64,000 nt of DNA from Mycobacterium malmoense. Its GTDB lineage: Bacteria; Actinomycetota; Actinomycetes; Mycobacteriales; Mycobacteriaceae. Shown here piece by piece: positions 32,661 to 41,227 of this stretch. The translations under genes were made by a program, and so were the position numbers. The DNA lies in assembly GCF_019645855.1 (NCBI RefSeq), contig NZ_CP080999.1:2852001-2916000 (forward strand). Direction: 5' to 3'. Position 1 is the stretch's first letter, and each line of letters opens with the position of its first letter. The notes beneath the pieces are model-generated. The model was not told where the DNA came from. It did not search any database and worked only from the letters and a program-made list of their open reading frames with translations.

Positions 32661-33857
32661 ATGATCGGCGGTGAACCTGGTCGCGTCCCGGCCGGCATCT
32701 CACTGGACAACTGGCTGTCGGCGCCCTATTCGCAGTGGTCATTTCAGCACGTCGAAGACTTCGTGCCGACCGCGGTAATCTCGCGCGGGACCGGGCCGGT
32801 CGCGGCGTTGCCCGCAGCCAGTGCTCCGGTGGCCGAGATCCCGGTGACCAGCATCGACAGGGTGGCCACCACCGTTGGCGCGGTGATGGCCACCACCGCT
32901 ACCGACGGGTGGGCCGTCGCCTACCGCGGTTCGATGGTGGCCGAGGAATACCTCGACGGCTTCGGGGCCCAGACCCGGCACCTGCTGTTTTCGGTAAGCA
33001 AGTCGCTGGTGGCAGCCGTCGTCGGCGCGCTGCACGGAGCCGGTGCGATCGAGCTTGACGCGCCGGTCACGAAATACGTTCCTGCCCTGACGAATTGCGG
33101 CTACGCCGGTGCGACGGTGCGCCAGCTGCTGGACATGAGGTCGGGTATCGACTTCTCAGACGATTACCTTCATCCGACCGCGGAGATTCACGTGCTCGAC
33201 CAGGCCATCGGGTGGGCACCCAGGAGCAGTCCGGACGTCCCCGCCACGCTGCGTGAGTTCCTGCTGACCTTGCGCCAGAAATCGGCTCACGGCGGCCCCT
33301 TCGAATATCGCTCCTGTGAGACCGACGTGCTCGGCTGGATCTGCGAGGTCGCGGGCGGCCAACGGATGCCCGAGCTGATGTCGGACCTGCTGTGGAGCCG
33401 CATCGGCGCGCAATGCGACGCCACCATCGGCGTGGACACCGACGGCACCGGACTTTTCGACGGCGGCATCAGCGCCTGTCTTAGCGACATGATCCGGTTC
33501 GGGTCGCTGTTCTTACGCGACGGTGTCTCGTTGACCGGCCGGCAAGTGGTGCCGGCGGCGTGGATCGTCGACACCCTCGACGGCGGTCCCGACTCGCGTC
33601 AGGCGTTCGCCGCCAGTCCCGGTAACAACCAAATGCCCGGCGGCATGTACCGCAACCAAGTGTGGTTTCCCTATCCGGGCAGCAATGTCGTTCTGTGCCA
33701 GGGCATGTGTGGTCAGATGATCTACGTCAACCGCGCCGCGGAGCTGGTCGCCGCCAAGTTGTCCAGCCAGCCGGACTCCGCGGACCCGCAGATGCTGTTA
33801 GACACGCTGCACGCATTCGATGCGGTGGCACACGAACTGGCTGGAATGACAGGTTAA
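32661..33857 (+). CDS. Serine beta-lactamase-fold hydrolase (class C/EstB type)
   Basis: A 398-residue protein from ATG 32661. The active-site SxxK is in HLLFSVSKSLVAAVVGAL near residue 113, the second motif (Y-x-S) is FEYRSCETDVLGWI near 217, and LFDGGISACLSDMIRFGSLF is the typical downstream helix. Esterases, transpeptidases and 6-aminohexanoate-dimer hydrolases share this pattern, so beta-lactam hydrolysis is not implied. There is no signal peptide. It may form an operon with the ATP-grasp gene. Confidence 0.87.
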   Translation: MIGGEPGRVPAGISLDNWLSAPYSQWSFQHVEDFVPTAVISRGTGPVAALPAASAPVAEIPVTSIDRVATTVGAVMATTATDGWAVAYRGSMVAEEYLDGFGAQTRHLLFSVSKSLVAAVVGALHGAGAIELDAPVTKYVPALTNCGYAGATVRQLLDMRSGIDFSDDYLHPTAEIHVLDQAIGWAPRSSPDVPATLREFLLTLRQKSAHGGPFEYRSCETDVLGWICEVAGGQRMPELMSDLLWSRIGAQCDATIGVDTDGTGLFDGGISACLSDMIRFGSLFLRDGVSLTGRQVVPAAWIVDTLDGGPDSRQAFAASPGNNQMPGGMYRNQVWFPYPGSNVVLCQGMCGQMIYVNRAAELVAAKLSSQPDSADPQMLLDTLHAFDAVAHELAGMTG

Positions 33858-34390
33858 CCGCGTTAACCCGAGGTTCCGCTGACCGCCGTCCACTAGCCGA
33901 TTGACCGTTGCGAATACAAGGCGGCTCTCACGTCTTTCTCCGGCACAACCCGGGGCCCTATGAATGGTCGACGGAGGCCTAGGAGTTCGAATCCTGCTCC
34001 TGTGCAATCGATTTCCGCCCGATACGTTGTCGACATTAGCTCGACCCAGCGTCGCTAGGCCGATAGCTACCGCTTTGTTACCGTGACGCTTCTCCCCTGG
34101 GTTGCAACAAAATCATTTGCTCACAGTGGGTTTCGCCTGCTTGATGGATAAGATTGATCATCCACGAAAGATCGCGGTCCCTGCTGCGGTATCCCAAGGA
34201 ATTGTCCGCTTCACCAGAGCGTGCTGCGAGGGTTTGAGCCGAACGAGCAACGTCTTTCGCGATTGTGATTGAGTGCCGCCACCCAGGCGACCCGATTACC
34301 GTGATATGGCGCTGACATTCGCGATCGCCCTCGGCGAGGTGCTGAAGTCGCAGGCATCGGAATTTGCCCAGGCCGTAGCATAGTAGTGGC
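33858..34390. other. Intergenic region with tRNA-like trace
   Basis: A short inverted repeat GGTTAAC/GTTAACC (33852-33868) spans the stop of the upstream gene. At 33980-34006 AGGAGTTCGAATCC followed by TGCTCCTGTGCA resembles a tRNA T-arm and acceptor end, but the stem pairs poorly and no 5' half is seen. The minus-strand frame 34078-34392 has no domain. Confidence 0.4.
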
Positions 34391-34627
34391 ATGAATCGCA
34401 TACGCTTGAGCACTAATGTCGACGCCGAGCTGTTGAGCAGTGCACGCGGCGTGCGGGCGGGGATGAATGACGCAGCCCTGATCGATGAGGCTCTCGGGGC
34501 ATTGCTTGCTCGTCATCGATCGGCCGAGGTGGATGCGAGCTACGCGGCTTACGACAAGCACCCGGTTGAGGAGCCCGACGAGTGGGGCGACCTAGCGTCG
34601 TGGCGGCGGGCGGTTGGAGACTCGTGA
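34391..34627 (+). CDS. mazE: MazE-type antitoxin
   Basis: A 78-residue protein: MNRIRLSTNVDAELLSSARG, MNDAALIDEALGALLARHR, then the acidic tail SYAAYDKHPVEEPDEWGDLA with SWRRAVGDS. This is an intact ribbon-helix-helix MazE. Its stop overlaps the mazF start by 4 bp (GTGA). The toxin gene downstream is broken, so this antitoxin is an orphan in practice. Confidence 0.88.
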   Translation: MNRIRLSTNVDAELLSSARGVRAGMNDAALIDEALGALLARHRSAEVDASYAAYDKHPVEEPDEWGDLASWRRAVGDS

Positions 34628-34928
34628 GCGCACTTCCGGCACGCGGAGAGGTGTGGTGGCGTCCGGTCGTTGTGCTCTCGCGTGATGCGCCGATCCCTCG
34701 GCTTCGCCGCGCACTGGTAGCACCCTGCACCACGACCATCCGGGGCTGGCCAGCGAGGTTGTTCTGGAACCGGGTTCCGACCCGATCCCGCGCCGTTCCG
34801 CGGTGAATTTGGACTCAGTCGAAAGCGTCTCGGTCGCGGTATTGATCGATCGGCTTGGCCGCCTAGCCGACACGCGGATGCGCGCGGTCTGCGCGGCCCT
34901 CGAGGTCGCGGTCGATTGCTCTGGGTGA
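34624..34928 (+). pseudogene. mazF: mazF toxin, broken by an internal deletion and a frameshift
   Basis: The start VSALPARGEVWWRPVVVLSR lacks the residues that normally separate RGEvWW from RPVVVL. After ALVAPCTTTIRGWP the frame shifts near 34745-34750: the same frame ends early at 34804, while the adjacent frame continues with PSEVVLEPGSDPIPRRSAVN and LDSVESVSVAVLIDRLGRLA up to a stop at 34928. The full-length MazF order is thus recognisable across two frames. A toxin deletion next to an intact mazE suggests loss of selection on the pair. Confidence 0.83.
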
Positions 34929-34960
34929 CACGTCAGCAAAGCCGGATCATGTGTCTCGCT

Positions 34961-35620
34961 TTACTGGCTACGGCCTGATCTGAGCTTAAGGGCTGCCGCG
35001 ACAATGGGCTTGGCCCAGTCCGGTGTGCCTGCCAAATCGGGTGGCCCGACGATGCGGCCCCGCTGCATGTGCAGCACCAACACCGGCAGCGGCGCCTGCC
35101 CGGCCGCGGGGTCGGCGGTCGCGGAGTTGTCATACACCCGTAGCTCGGTGAGCGCAGATAGTAATTGCACCAGATTCAGCAGGCTGTGGCGGCAGCGGCG
35201 GCGGATGTCGGCTTCGGGAATGTCATGCCCACCCGCGCGGACCCGTTGTCGCACCCGCTCGATATGGGCATCGGCACTGGCCAGCCCCATGTAGAAGACC
35301 CGGACCTCGATGCCGCATGAGGCGGCCTCGGCCAGCAGTCGCGGCATCGTCGTGCCACCGAGTGTGGTCTCGAGACTGAAATCGAGGCGTTGATGAATCG
35401 CCCGTTCCAGCAGCTTTCGGCCCTGCTGCCATGCCGCCGCGTTAGCCTCGGGCTGGCCCAGGCCCGGGTTGGCCGCCATGAGAGCGCGTGCGGCCTCGTC
35501 GGGGTTGTAGTACTCACCACCGGCCGCGCGGATCGCCGCGCCGCCGATGCTGCTCTTGCCGGCACCGTTGACGCCCGCCAACACGTACAGCCGCGCCGGT
35601 ACCGGCGTTTTACGAGCCAT
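34961..35620 (-). CDS. Zeta-toxin-like kinase
   Basis: A 219-residue P-loop protein. YVLAGVNGAGKSSIGGAAIR holds Walker A near residues 15-22, NPDEAARALMAANPGLGQPE is the helical segment with the catalytic-type Asp, and FSLETTLGGTTMPRLLAEAA and VFYMGLASADAHIERVRQRV complete the zeta pattern. Zeta toxins phosphorylate UDP-N-acetylglucosamine and block cell-wall synthesis; the substrate here is inferred. It follows a Phd-type antitoxin by 13 bp. From memory, Rv0366c/Rv0367c form a similar pair. Confidence 0.87.
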   Translation of the reverse strand: MARKTPVPARLYVLAGVNGAGKSSIGGAAIRAAGGEYYNPDEAARALMAANPGLGQPEANAAAWQQGRKLLERAIHQRLDFSLETTLGGTTMPRLLAEAASCGIEVRVFYMGLASADAHIERVRQRVRAGGHDIPEADIRRRCRHSLLNLVQLLSALTELRVYDNSATADPAAGQAPLPVLVLHMQRGRIVGPPDLAGTPDWAKPIVAAALKLRSGRSQ

Positions 35621-35633
35621 TTACCGCGCTGGC

Positions 35634-35990
35634 TCACCGCCGCCGCGCGGCGCGCGCCGCCTTCACCGCAGCGGCGCCGAGTTCCTCCGGTGTGGCGTCG
35701 AATGCCGCAGCGACGCCGGCTTTGGCTTTCGGTGTCTGCATGGTGGCCAACAGCTCGTCGAAACGCTCACTGAGGTCATCGAGTGCCGGTGTGGCTGATT
35801 CGACCAGGGCCACGAATTCGGCATACGACAGCAGCACCGCCCTAGGGGTGTCGTGCTTGGTGATCACCACCGCCCCGCCGAGTGCGGCCTGCTCGAAGAC
35901 CGTGCCGAACTCATTCCTGAGACGGCTAGCGGTCACCGTCGGCGCATCGACTAGCTTGCCGTCGCGGTTGCGGAACGTCACGGTGGACAT
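35634..35990 (-). CDS. Phd/YefM-family antitoxin of the zeta pair
   Basis: A 118-residue protein from ATG 35990, with GGGGAGC 3 bp upstream as ribosome site. VTASRLRNEFGTVFEQAALG and AVVITKHDTPRAVLLSYAEF are the Phd N-terminal fold. The second half (ERFDELLATMQTPKAKAGVA, AFDATPEELGAAAVKAARAA) is a helical, basic tail. It is unusual for a zeta toxin to be paired with a Phd rather than an epsilon antitoxin, but this pairing is known in mycobacteria. Confidence 0.87.
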   Translation of the reverse strand: MSTVTFRNRDGKLVDAPTVTASRLRNEFGTVFEQAALGGAVVITKHDTPRAVLLSYAEFVALVESATPALDDLSERFDELLATMQTPKAKAGVAAAFDATPEELGAAAVKAARAARRR

Positions 35991-36136
35991 GAAGCTCCCC
36001 TCGTTCGTAACGCTAAACATTCTAGCTATTTTGTCTATTTTGTGTGAACCAGACATTTTATGCCCGGGCAGGCGCGGTTGGCCGCAGGTGATGGACCATC
36101 CGGCCAACGGCGTCGCCGCTCCCCCGCGAGGACGGG

Positions 36137-37021
36137 TCAGGCCGGTTTGTCGGGGTCGGGTCGAAGGTCTCGCCACCAGCAGTAGATGTAGATCAACATC
36201 GAGATCCCCAGCACGACGATCACCCAAAGAACCACCGTGACGTCCACCCACCATCCGATGGGCGGGGAGTCGGGAAGCGCATTGCGCAGCGGTACCACGG
36301 CGAAAAGCATTGTCCCATACCACGTTGTCATCGGCGGCTGGAATTTTCGTCGACCACGCAACGTCTGGACCGCAACAAACAGGGCCAGGCCGGCGAGCAG
36401 GATCAAAACACCGACGACGGCGGCGGCAAACGCCGCGGTGGATGGCGATCGCTGCAACTCCACTCGGTACGGTCCGGAATCGTTGGCGTTGCTGCCGCCA
36501 GGAACGTCGACCCTCCAGCCCCGGAGACGGTCGACGAATGTCACCGGTGCCCGCTGCGGTGCCGGCGGAGTGCCGCGGAAGAGTTCGACGGTGATGGGCC
36601 CCGAGTGGTAGTCGTCGAACGGCCAATGCGTGACGTCGCCGGTGAGGTTCAGTGGAACCGGAAAAACGCCGGGCAGCATGCCCTTCGACCACGTGTGCTT
36701 GGTCGGTGTCACCGCGGACGTCACCACGACACTGAGGTCTTGGGTGAGATCATGGGAGACCGGATCCAGCAGCCCAGGCCCCGGCGCAACCGTGACGTCG
36801 GCAATCAACTGGCCGTCGATCGAGTGAACATCCTTGAGATCGATGGTCACCGTGGTCCCGTCGGGCGCCGGGTGACCTTCAGTTACTTGACGAGGCTGGC
36901 CCAGCCCGGCGCTGGCATACAGCGAAACCGTGACCAGATACGCCGCAATAAGGACCACGACAGCACCGATACCGGTCGCCCGCACCCATGGCCTTGCACG
37001 CAGAAATCCATCCGTCGACAA
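36137..37021 (-). CDS. DUF4436 membrane protein
   Basis: About 294 residues from TTG 37021, behind GGGAGG. One N-terminal membrane helix (WVRATGIGAVVVLIAAYLVT) precedes an extracytoplasmic domain of about 150 residues. Three C-terminal hydrophobic segments follow (AAFAAAVVGVLILLAGLALF, TWYGTMLFAVVPLRNALP, TVVLWVIVVLGISMLIYIYC). A W-P-F-D-D-Y motif (THWPFDDYHSG) is the family signature. The function is unknown. The frame upstream of 37021 runs into a recombinase remnant and is not part of the gene. Confidence 0.8.
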   Translation of the reverse strand: MSTDGFLRARPWVRATGIGAVVVLIAAYLVTVSLYASAGLGQPRQVTEGHPAPDGTTVTIDLKDVHSIDGQLIADVTVAPGPGLLDPVSHDLTQDLSVVVTSAVTPTKHTWSKGMLPGVFPVPLNLTGDVTHWPFDDYHSGPITVELFRGTPPAPQRAPVTFVDRLRGWRVDVPGGSNANDSGPYRVELQRSPSTAAFAAAVVGVLILLAGLALFVAVQTLRGRRKFQPPMTTWYGTMLFAVVPLRNALPDSPPIGWWVDVTVVLWVIVVLGISMLIYIYCWWRDLRPDPDKPA

Positions 37022-37129
37022 CGATGCCTCCCGCACAAATCGGTTCTTGTCCCAGGGATTGTAAGGACCCGAATGTGGCCGGCGCGTCGAGCACGGCGGT
37101 AGCGAATCGGTTCTCGATCGCGGCGTCGC

Positions 37130-37310
37130 CGAGAGATCAGCACCACCGACGACGGCGCCGCGGTCATCCACGTCAAAGGCACAGGCGGCAAGCAACGCAG
37201 CGTCCGGGTCTCGAGTCCAGGTCACCGCAGTGCGGAGGCAATTGACCGGCACAGCCGTAGATACGGTAATAATCAACTAGTGCATCTGTTTCTGCGGTTT
37301 ATAGTCGCGT
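37130..37310 (+). pseudogene. Tyrosine-recombinase (integrase) fragment
   Basis: One frame encodes REISTTDDGAAVIHVKGTGG then KQRSVRVSSPGHRSAEAID. This matches the segment of phage-type integrases just before the catalytic K/H-R region (i-v-GKGgKqR-vpl). No start, no catalytic RHRY set and no tail remain, so it is a scrap of an integrase gene. Confidence 0.55.
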
Positions 37311-37499
37311 AGAATCGTGCCCGCGGGTGCCTACGCGACGGGTGGGTGGGCTTTCGGTCGAAAGTCGAAGGGAGCTTGCGGTGATGCGGCACACCCATGA
37401 CAATGCTCGGGCGCTCCGATGGCCACGTACGACGGCAGTCGTACCCCAGGCAGTAATGCCGGTTACGGCATTACGATGTCCGAGACCGCTGGCCCGGCC
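37311..37499. other. Upstream region of the PPE gene
   Basis: GAAGGGAGC (37368-37376) is a good ribosome site, but the ATG at 37384 it serves opens a different frame of about 40 codons. The PPE start is therefore uncertain, and this may be a leader frame. Confidence 0.35.
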
Positions 37500-39137
37500 A
37501 TGACCGCCCCGATCTGGATGGCTTTGCCGCCGGAGGTGCATTCGGCGTTGCTGTCCAGCGGTCTGGGACCCGGCCCGTTGATCGCCGCGGCGGCCGCATG
37601 GAACTCGCTGAGCGCCGAATACGCCGCGGTGGCAGACGAACTCACCGCACTACTCGGCGCGGTGCAGGCCCAGGCGTGGGAAGGCCCGAGCGCCGCGCAA
37701 TACGCGGCCGCGCATGCACCGTACATCGCGTGGCTACTGCAAGCCGGCACCAATAGTGTCGCGATGGCCACCCAGCACGAAACCGCAGCCGCGGCCTACG
37801 CGACGGCGCTGGCCGCGATGCCGACGCTTGCGGAGCTGGCCGCCAACCACGCCACCCATGCCGTATTGATGGCGACCAATTTCTTTGGGATCAACACCAT
37901 CCCGATCGCGCTGAACGAAGCCGACTATGTGCGAATGTGGATTCAGGCCGCCACCACCATGAGCGCCTATCAGGGCACTTCGAACGCGGCGGTGGCCGCC
38001 GCTCCGAATACCACACCAGCGCCCCAGATTACGAAGATGGACACGGGGAACATGGCCTCCGGCTCGGGCATGGGCTCCGGCTCAGGGATGGGCGGCATGG
38101 GAGGCATGAGCAACATGCCCGGCATGGGCACCACGTTGCCAACGACCCTCGAGCAGTGGCTACAAGCCATCTTTCCCATCAATCCGTTTGGGCCGCCCAC
38201 GACGCTGAACCCGAGTCTGTCGATGTTCCTCTCGCGCGCCGAAACCATGATTCCCATGTATGCGAACAATCCCGAGCAACTGATCGAGGCCATAGCGCTG
38301 CTCGGCACTCAATTCGTCGTTCACCGAACGCTGGTGCTGATCAACATTTTTTACAACTATCCGACGTTGTTGACGGCCCTCCCCACCTTTGTCGCCAACA
38401 ATCCGGTGTATTCCGTGGGGCTGCTCGTTCCGATGGCGACGACGCCCGTAGCGGCGACAGGCGGATTCAGCGGTCTCGCGGGGCTCGCCGGCCTGGCTAC
38501 ACCGGCGCCTGTTGCGGTCGCAACAACGTCGATTCCCGTCGCGGGGATCCCCAGTGCGCCGGCCATCGGCGCCGCTCCTGCCGTCAGCTCCGCGGTGTCG
38601 CCCGCCTCGGGTCCGGTGTCTGCGCCGGCGCCCGGTGCTCCCCCGCCCAGCGGCGCCCCGCCACTGCCGCCGGTCGTGGGCACGGAAGGTGCCATGGGCG
38701 CCCAGAATTTCGTCTACCCATACCTGGTGGGTGTGTCGGAGGCCAGTTCGCCGTCGAGCGTCCGCGGCAAAGCTCAAAGGGCGGCATCAGACACAGCCGC
38801 CGCTCCGGCAGCTGCGGCGGCGTCGGTCGCGGAGCATCAACGGGCACGGCGACGTCGGAGTGCGGCGCCGAAAGACACTGACAGGGGTTACCGCTACGAA
38901 TATCTGGATACGGAGTCAGAAACCGGAGCTTCGTCGAACGGTAATGGGCAGGCGACCTCGACGATGGCCTATCAGGGCGTGGGACCGCTGGGCTTTGCCG
39001 GCACAGCGGTTAAGCCCGAGAAGCAGCGGGTGGCGGGATTGACCACGCTGACCGGAGATGGGTTCGGCGGCGGACCGAGTGTCCCGATAATGCCCAGCAG
39101 CTGGCAGGTCGACCCCGACGAACCCGGCGGCCCGTAA
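37500..39137 (+). CDS. PPE family protein, PPW subclass
   Basis: About 545 residues from ATG 37500 (MTAPIWMALPPEVHSALL); ATG 37476 and 37419 are in frame. Residues 1-180 are the PPE domain with the Pro-Pro-Glu and the W-x-G motif (AQAWEGPSAAQYAAAH) used to pair with PE partners. A GMGSGSGMGGMGGM stretch follows near 210. The C-terminus contains GFAGTAVKPEKQRVAGL and PSVPIMPSSW, the GxxGFAGT and PxxPxxW marks of the PPE-PPW group. Such proteins are exported by ESX systems to the outer cell surface. No PE gene adjoins it. Confidence 0.93.
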   Translation: MTAPIWMALPPEVHSALLSSGLGPGPLIAAAAAWNSLSAEYAAVADELTALLGAVQAQAWEGPSAAQYAAAHAPYIAWLLQAGTNSVAMATQHETAAAAYATALAAMPTLAELAANHATHAVLMATNFFGINTIPIALNEADYVRMWIQAATTMSAYQGTSNAAVAAAPNTTPAPQITKMDTGNMASGSGMGSGSGMGGMGGMSNMPGMGTTLPTTLEQWLQAIFPINPFGPPTTLNPSLSMFLSRAETMIPMYANNPEQLIEAIALLGTQFVVHRTLVLINIFYNYPTLLTALPTFVANNPVYSVGLLVPMATTPVAATGGFSGLAGLAGLATPAPVAVATTSIPVAGIPSAPAIGAAPAVSSAVSPASGPVSAPAPGAPPPSGAPPLPPVVGTEGAMGAQNFVYPYLVGVSEASSPSSVRGKAQRAASDTAAAPAAAAASVAEHQRARRRRSAAPKDTDRGYRYEYLDTESETGASSNGNGQATSTMAYQGVGPLGFAGTAVKPEKQRVAGLTTLTGDGFGGGPSVPIMPSSWQVDPDEPGGP

Positions 39138-39148
39138 CACGGGCCGCC
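39126..39148 (+). terminator. Hairpin at the PPE stop codon
   Basis: GGCGGCCCGT (39126-39135) and ACGGGCCGCC (39139-39148) form a perfect 10-bp stem with a 3-nt loop that includes part of the TAA stop. Confidence 0.6.
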
Positions 39149-39174
39149 CCCATACTCCGGCACGGCCGACACGC

Positions 39175-39202
39175 CCATATGAGAATGGACATTCTCATAT
39201 GG
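39175..39202. promoter_or_regulatory. Perfect 28-bp palindrome, probable operator
   Basis: CCATATGAGAATG (39175-39187) and CATTCTCATATGG (39190-39202) are exact inverted repeats around GA. It lies between the PPE stop and the diiron oxygenase start, 240 bp before the latter. The core (TGAGAATG/CATTCTCA) has Fur-like or TetR-like symmetry, but I cannot name the regulator. Confidence 0.75.
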
Positions 39203-39442
39203 ATGTCACGCTCGTCGCGGATCCGCAAGGGCCGGAACGCAATTGCCTGCTCATCCCGATGGCACTGCGGGCGGACAACGCCGAGAAACCGCCCCGTCAG
39301 TGGGGTAATATTCGCCGATGTGAGTCAAGGGAGCGGCTCATTCGAACGGCCAGCCGTACAGCAGACACCCGAACTGCCTCCCGGGACTCGCAATAGACGA
39401 TGCCGTCACGTCCGATTGTCGAGCCCATGGAAGAGGCGTGGT
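39203..39442. other. Region between palindrome and oxygenase start
   Basis: About 240 bp. A 65-codon frame starts at 39199 within the palindrome but has no recognised domain. It may be a long leader of the oxygenase mRNA. Confidence 0.35.
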
Positions 39443-40447
39443 ATGGCCAGGACGCGAATGGTCCGGCGTTGGCGCCACCACATGGAAGTGCGAGACGACG
39501 CCGACTACGTGGCCACGCTCACCACATTGTCCGAGGCGTCGGTGCGGCGAAACTTTAACCCCTACACCGACATCGACTGGAACTCGCCGGAGTTCGCCGT
39601 CACTGACAACGATCCCCGCTGGATCCTCCCCGCGACTGACCCCCTGGGTCGACATCCCTGGTACCAAGCCCAGCCCAAGGAACGCAAGATCAAGATCGGC
39701 ATGTGGCGCCAGGCCAACGTCGCCAAAGTCGGGACACACTTCGAGTCCGTCCTGGTCCGCGGCCTGATGAATTACACGTTCTGGGTGCCCAACGGGTCAC
39801 CGGAGTATCGGTACTGCCTGCACGAATCGGTCGAAGAGTGCAACCACACCATGATGTTCCAGGAGATGGTCAACCGCGTCGGCACCGACGTCCCGGGCAT
39901 GCCGCGGATGCTGCGCTGGATTTCGCCGCTGGTTCCGCTGGTGGCCGGACCGTTGCCGGTCGCTTTCTTCATCGGGGTTCTCGCCGGTGAGGAACCGCTG
40001 GACCATGCTCAGAAAAACATTCTGCGCGAAGGCAAGTCGCTACACCCGATCATGGAGCGGGTGATGGCCATCCATGTGGCCGAGGAAGCCCGGCACATCT
40101 CGTTTGCCCACGAGTATCTGCGAAAGCGGTTGCCGCACTTGACCCGGATGCGACGGTTCTGGATTTCGCTGTACTACCCGGTGATCATGCGGATCTTGTG
40201 CCAGGCGATCGTGGTGCCGCCCAAGGCATTTTGGGAGGAGTTCGACGTCCCGCGGCAGGTCAGAAACGAGCTCTTCTTCGGGTCGCCGGATTCGCGAAAG
40301 TGGTTGCGCGACATGTTCGCTGACATGCGGATGCTGGCCCACGACACCGGCCTGATGAATCCGGTGTCCGGGCTGGTGTGGCGGATCTGCAAGATCAACG
40401 GCAAGCCGCCGCGCCATCGCGGCGAACCGCAACGCGTGCGCGCCTAG
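39443..40447 (+). CDS. AurF-type diiron oxygenase
   Basis: A 334-residue protein from ATG 39443. Helix motifs with iron ligands are visible: HESVEECNHTMMFQEMVNRV (E-x-x-H) and HVAEEARHISFAHEYLRKRL (E-x-x-R-H). A first Glu is seen in GTHFESVLVRGLMNYTF. This is the ferritin-like diiron pattern of AurF/CmlI N-oxygenases and related hydroxylases. The substrate is unknown; amine N-oxidation is the family's known reaction. The frame is open far upstream but that part looks non-coding. Confidence 0.87.
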   Translation: MARTRMVRRWRHHMEVRDDADYVATLTTLSEASVRRNFNPYTDIDWNSPEFAVTDNDPRWILPATDPLGRHPWYQAQPKERKIKIGMWRQANVAKVGTHFESVLVRGLMNYTFWVPNGSPEYRYCLHESVEECNHTMMFQEMVNRVGTDVPGMPRMLRWISPLVPLVAGPLPVAFFIGVLAGEEPLDHAQKNILREGKSLHPIMERVMAIHVAEEARHISFAHEYLRKRLPHLTRMRRFWISLYYPVIMRILCQAIVVPPKAFWEEFDVPRQVRNELFFGSPDSRKWLRDMFADMRMLAHDTGLMNPVSGLVWRICKINGKPPRHRGEPQRVRA

Positions 40448-40526
40448 CGCCTCGACCGCCGCGGGACGGCGACCTGTCCGGGTCTTCTGAACTATCACCG
40501 CAGGGGAGGCCGCACGCCACTCCCCT

Positions 40527-41201
40527 CTACCCGTCAAACTGTGCCCCGTCGAAGCGCTCGCGCGTGACGAACTCGGAAGCCGGCCGTCGTCGCAACTTCG
40601 TGACCTGCCGCGCCGGTTTGCCCAGCGGCACCACCGCGGCGACGGCATATTGGTCGGGCACGCCGAGCAGCTCTTTGACGCGCGGCTCCTCGGCCACCAC
40701 CATCGTCGTCAACACCCCGCCGTAGCCTTCATTACGCGCGGCCAGCAATACGTTCCACACAAACGGGTACACCGACGCTCCAGGAACCACACCGACGCGA
40801 TCGAGATCCTGATCGGTGGCGGCCACGACGGCGAGGTCCAGGCAGATCACCAGCACCACCGGCGCCTCGCGAAGCGGAGCCGACATCCGCGCGGGCGTCT
40901 CCGTCGCGTCGATCATCGAGGTGTCAATACCGGGCGGCCGCAACGGGTTCCACGGGGACTCGCCGTTGGCGAGCTGGGCGACGTAACGGCGTGCGGCGGG
41001 AAGCGTGAGGTCCGCCAGGGCCGAGCGGGTGTCCTGATCGCGAAGGACGATGACGCGCACGCCCTGCCGGTTGCCGCCGGACGGTGCGAACCGGGCGTTG
41101 TCGAGGATCCGGGCGAGCACGTCGTCGGGAAGTGGGTCGTCGGTGAATTCGCGCACCGCGGGTGTGGATCGCATGACGTCGTAGAGCTCCATGACCATCA
41201 T
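40527..41201 (-). CDS. Nitroreductase-family oxidoreductase
   Basis: About 224 residues from ATG 41201, 41198 or 41192. ELYDVMRSTPAVREFTDDPL and LARILDNARFAPSGGNRQGV are the typical FMN-binding start of nitroreductases, and VYPFVWNVLLAARNEGYGGV with LLGVPDQYAVAAVVPLGKPA the typical end. FMN-dependent reduction of nitro or quinone compounds with NAD(P)H is expected. It is downstream of the 2OG-Fe(II) oxygenase after 26 bp, on the same strand. Confidence 0.92.
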   Translation of the reverse strand: MMVMELYDVMRSTPAVREFTDDPLPDDVLARILDNARFAPSGGNRQGVRVIVLRDQDTRSALADLTLPAARRYVAQLANGESPWNPLRPPGIDTSMIDATETPARMSAPLREAPVVLVICLDLAVVAATDQDLDRVGVVPGASVYPFVWNVLLAARNEGYGGVLTTMVVAEEPRVKELLGVPDQYAVAAVVPLGKPARQVTKLRRRPASEFVTRERFDGAQFDG

Positions 41202-41227
41202 GGTGCCGCACGCGGATACGGCGGCAC

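Noticed and set aside
33890..33915. CCGATTGACCGTTGCGAAT as a fourth family-B site
   Set aside because: Only the inverted-arm and core side resembles family B; about 12 of 16 positions match and the direct arms are missing.
34078..34413. 111-codon minus-strand frame
   Set aside because: No domain, and its start coincides with the mazE start on the other strand.
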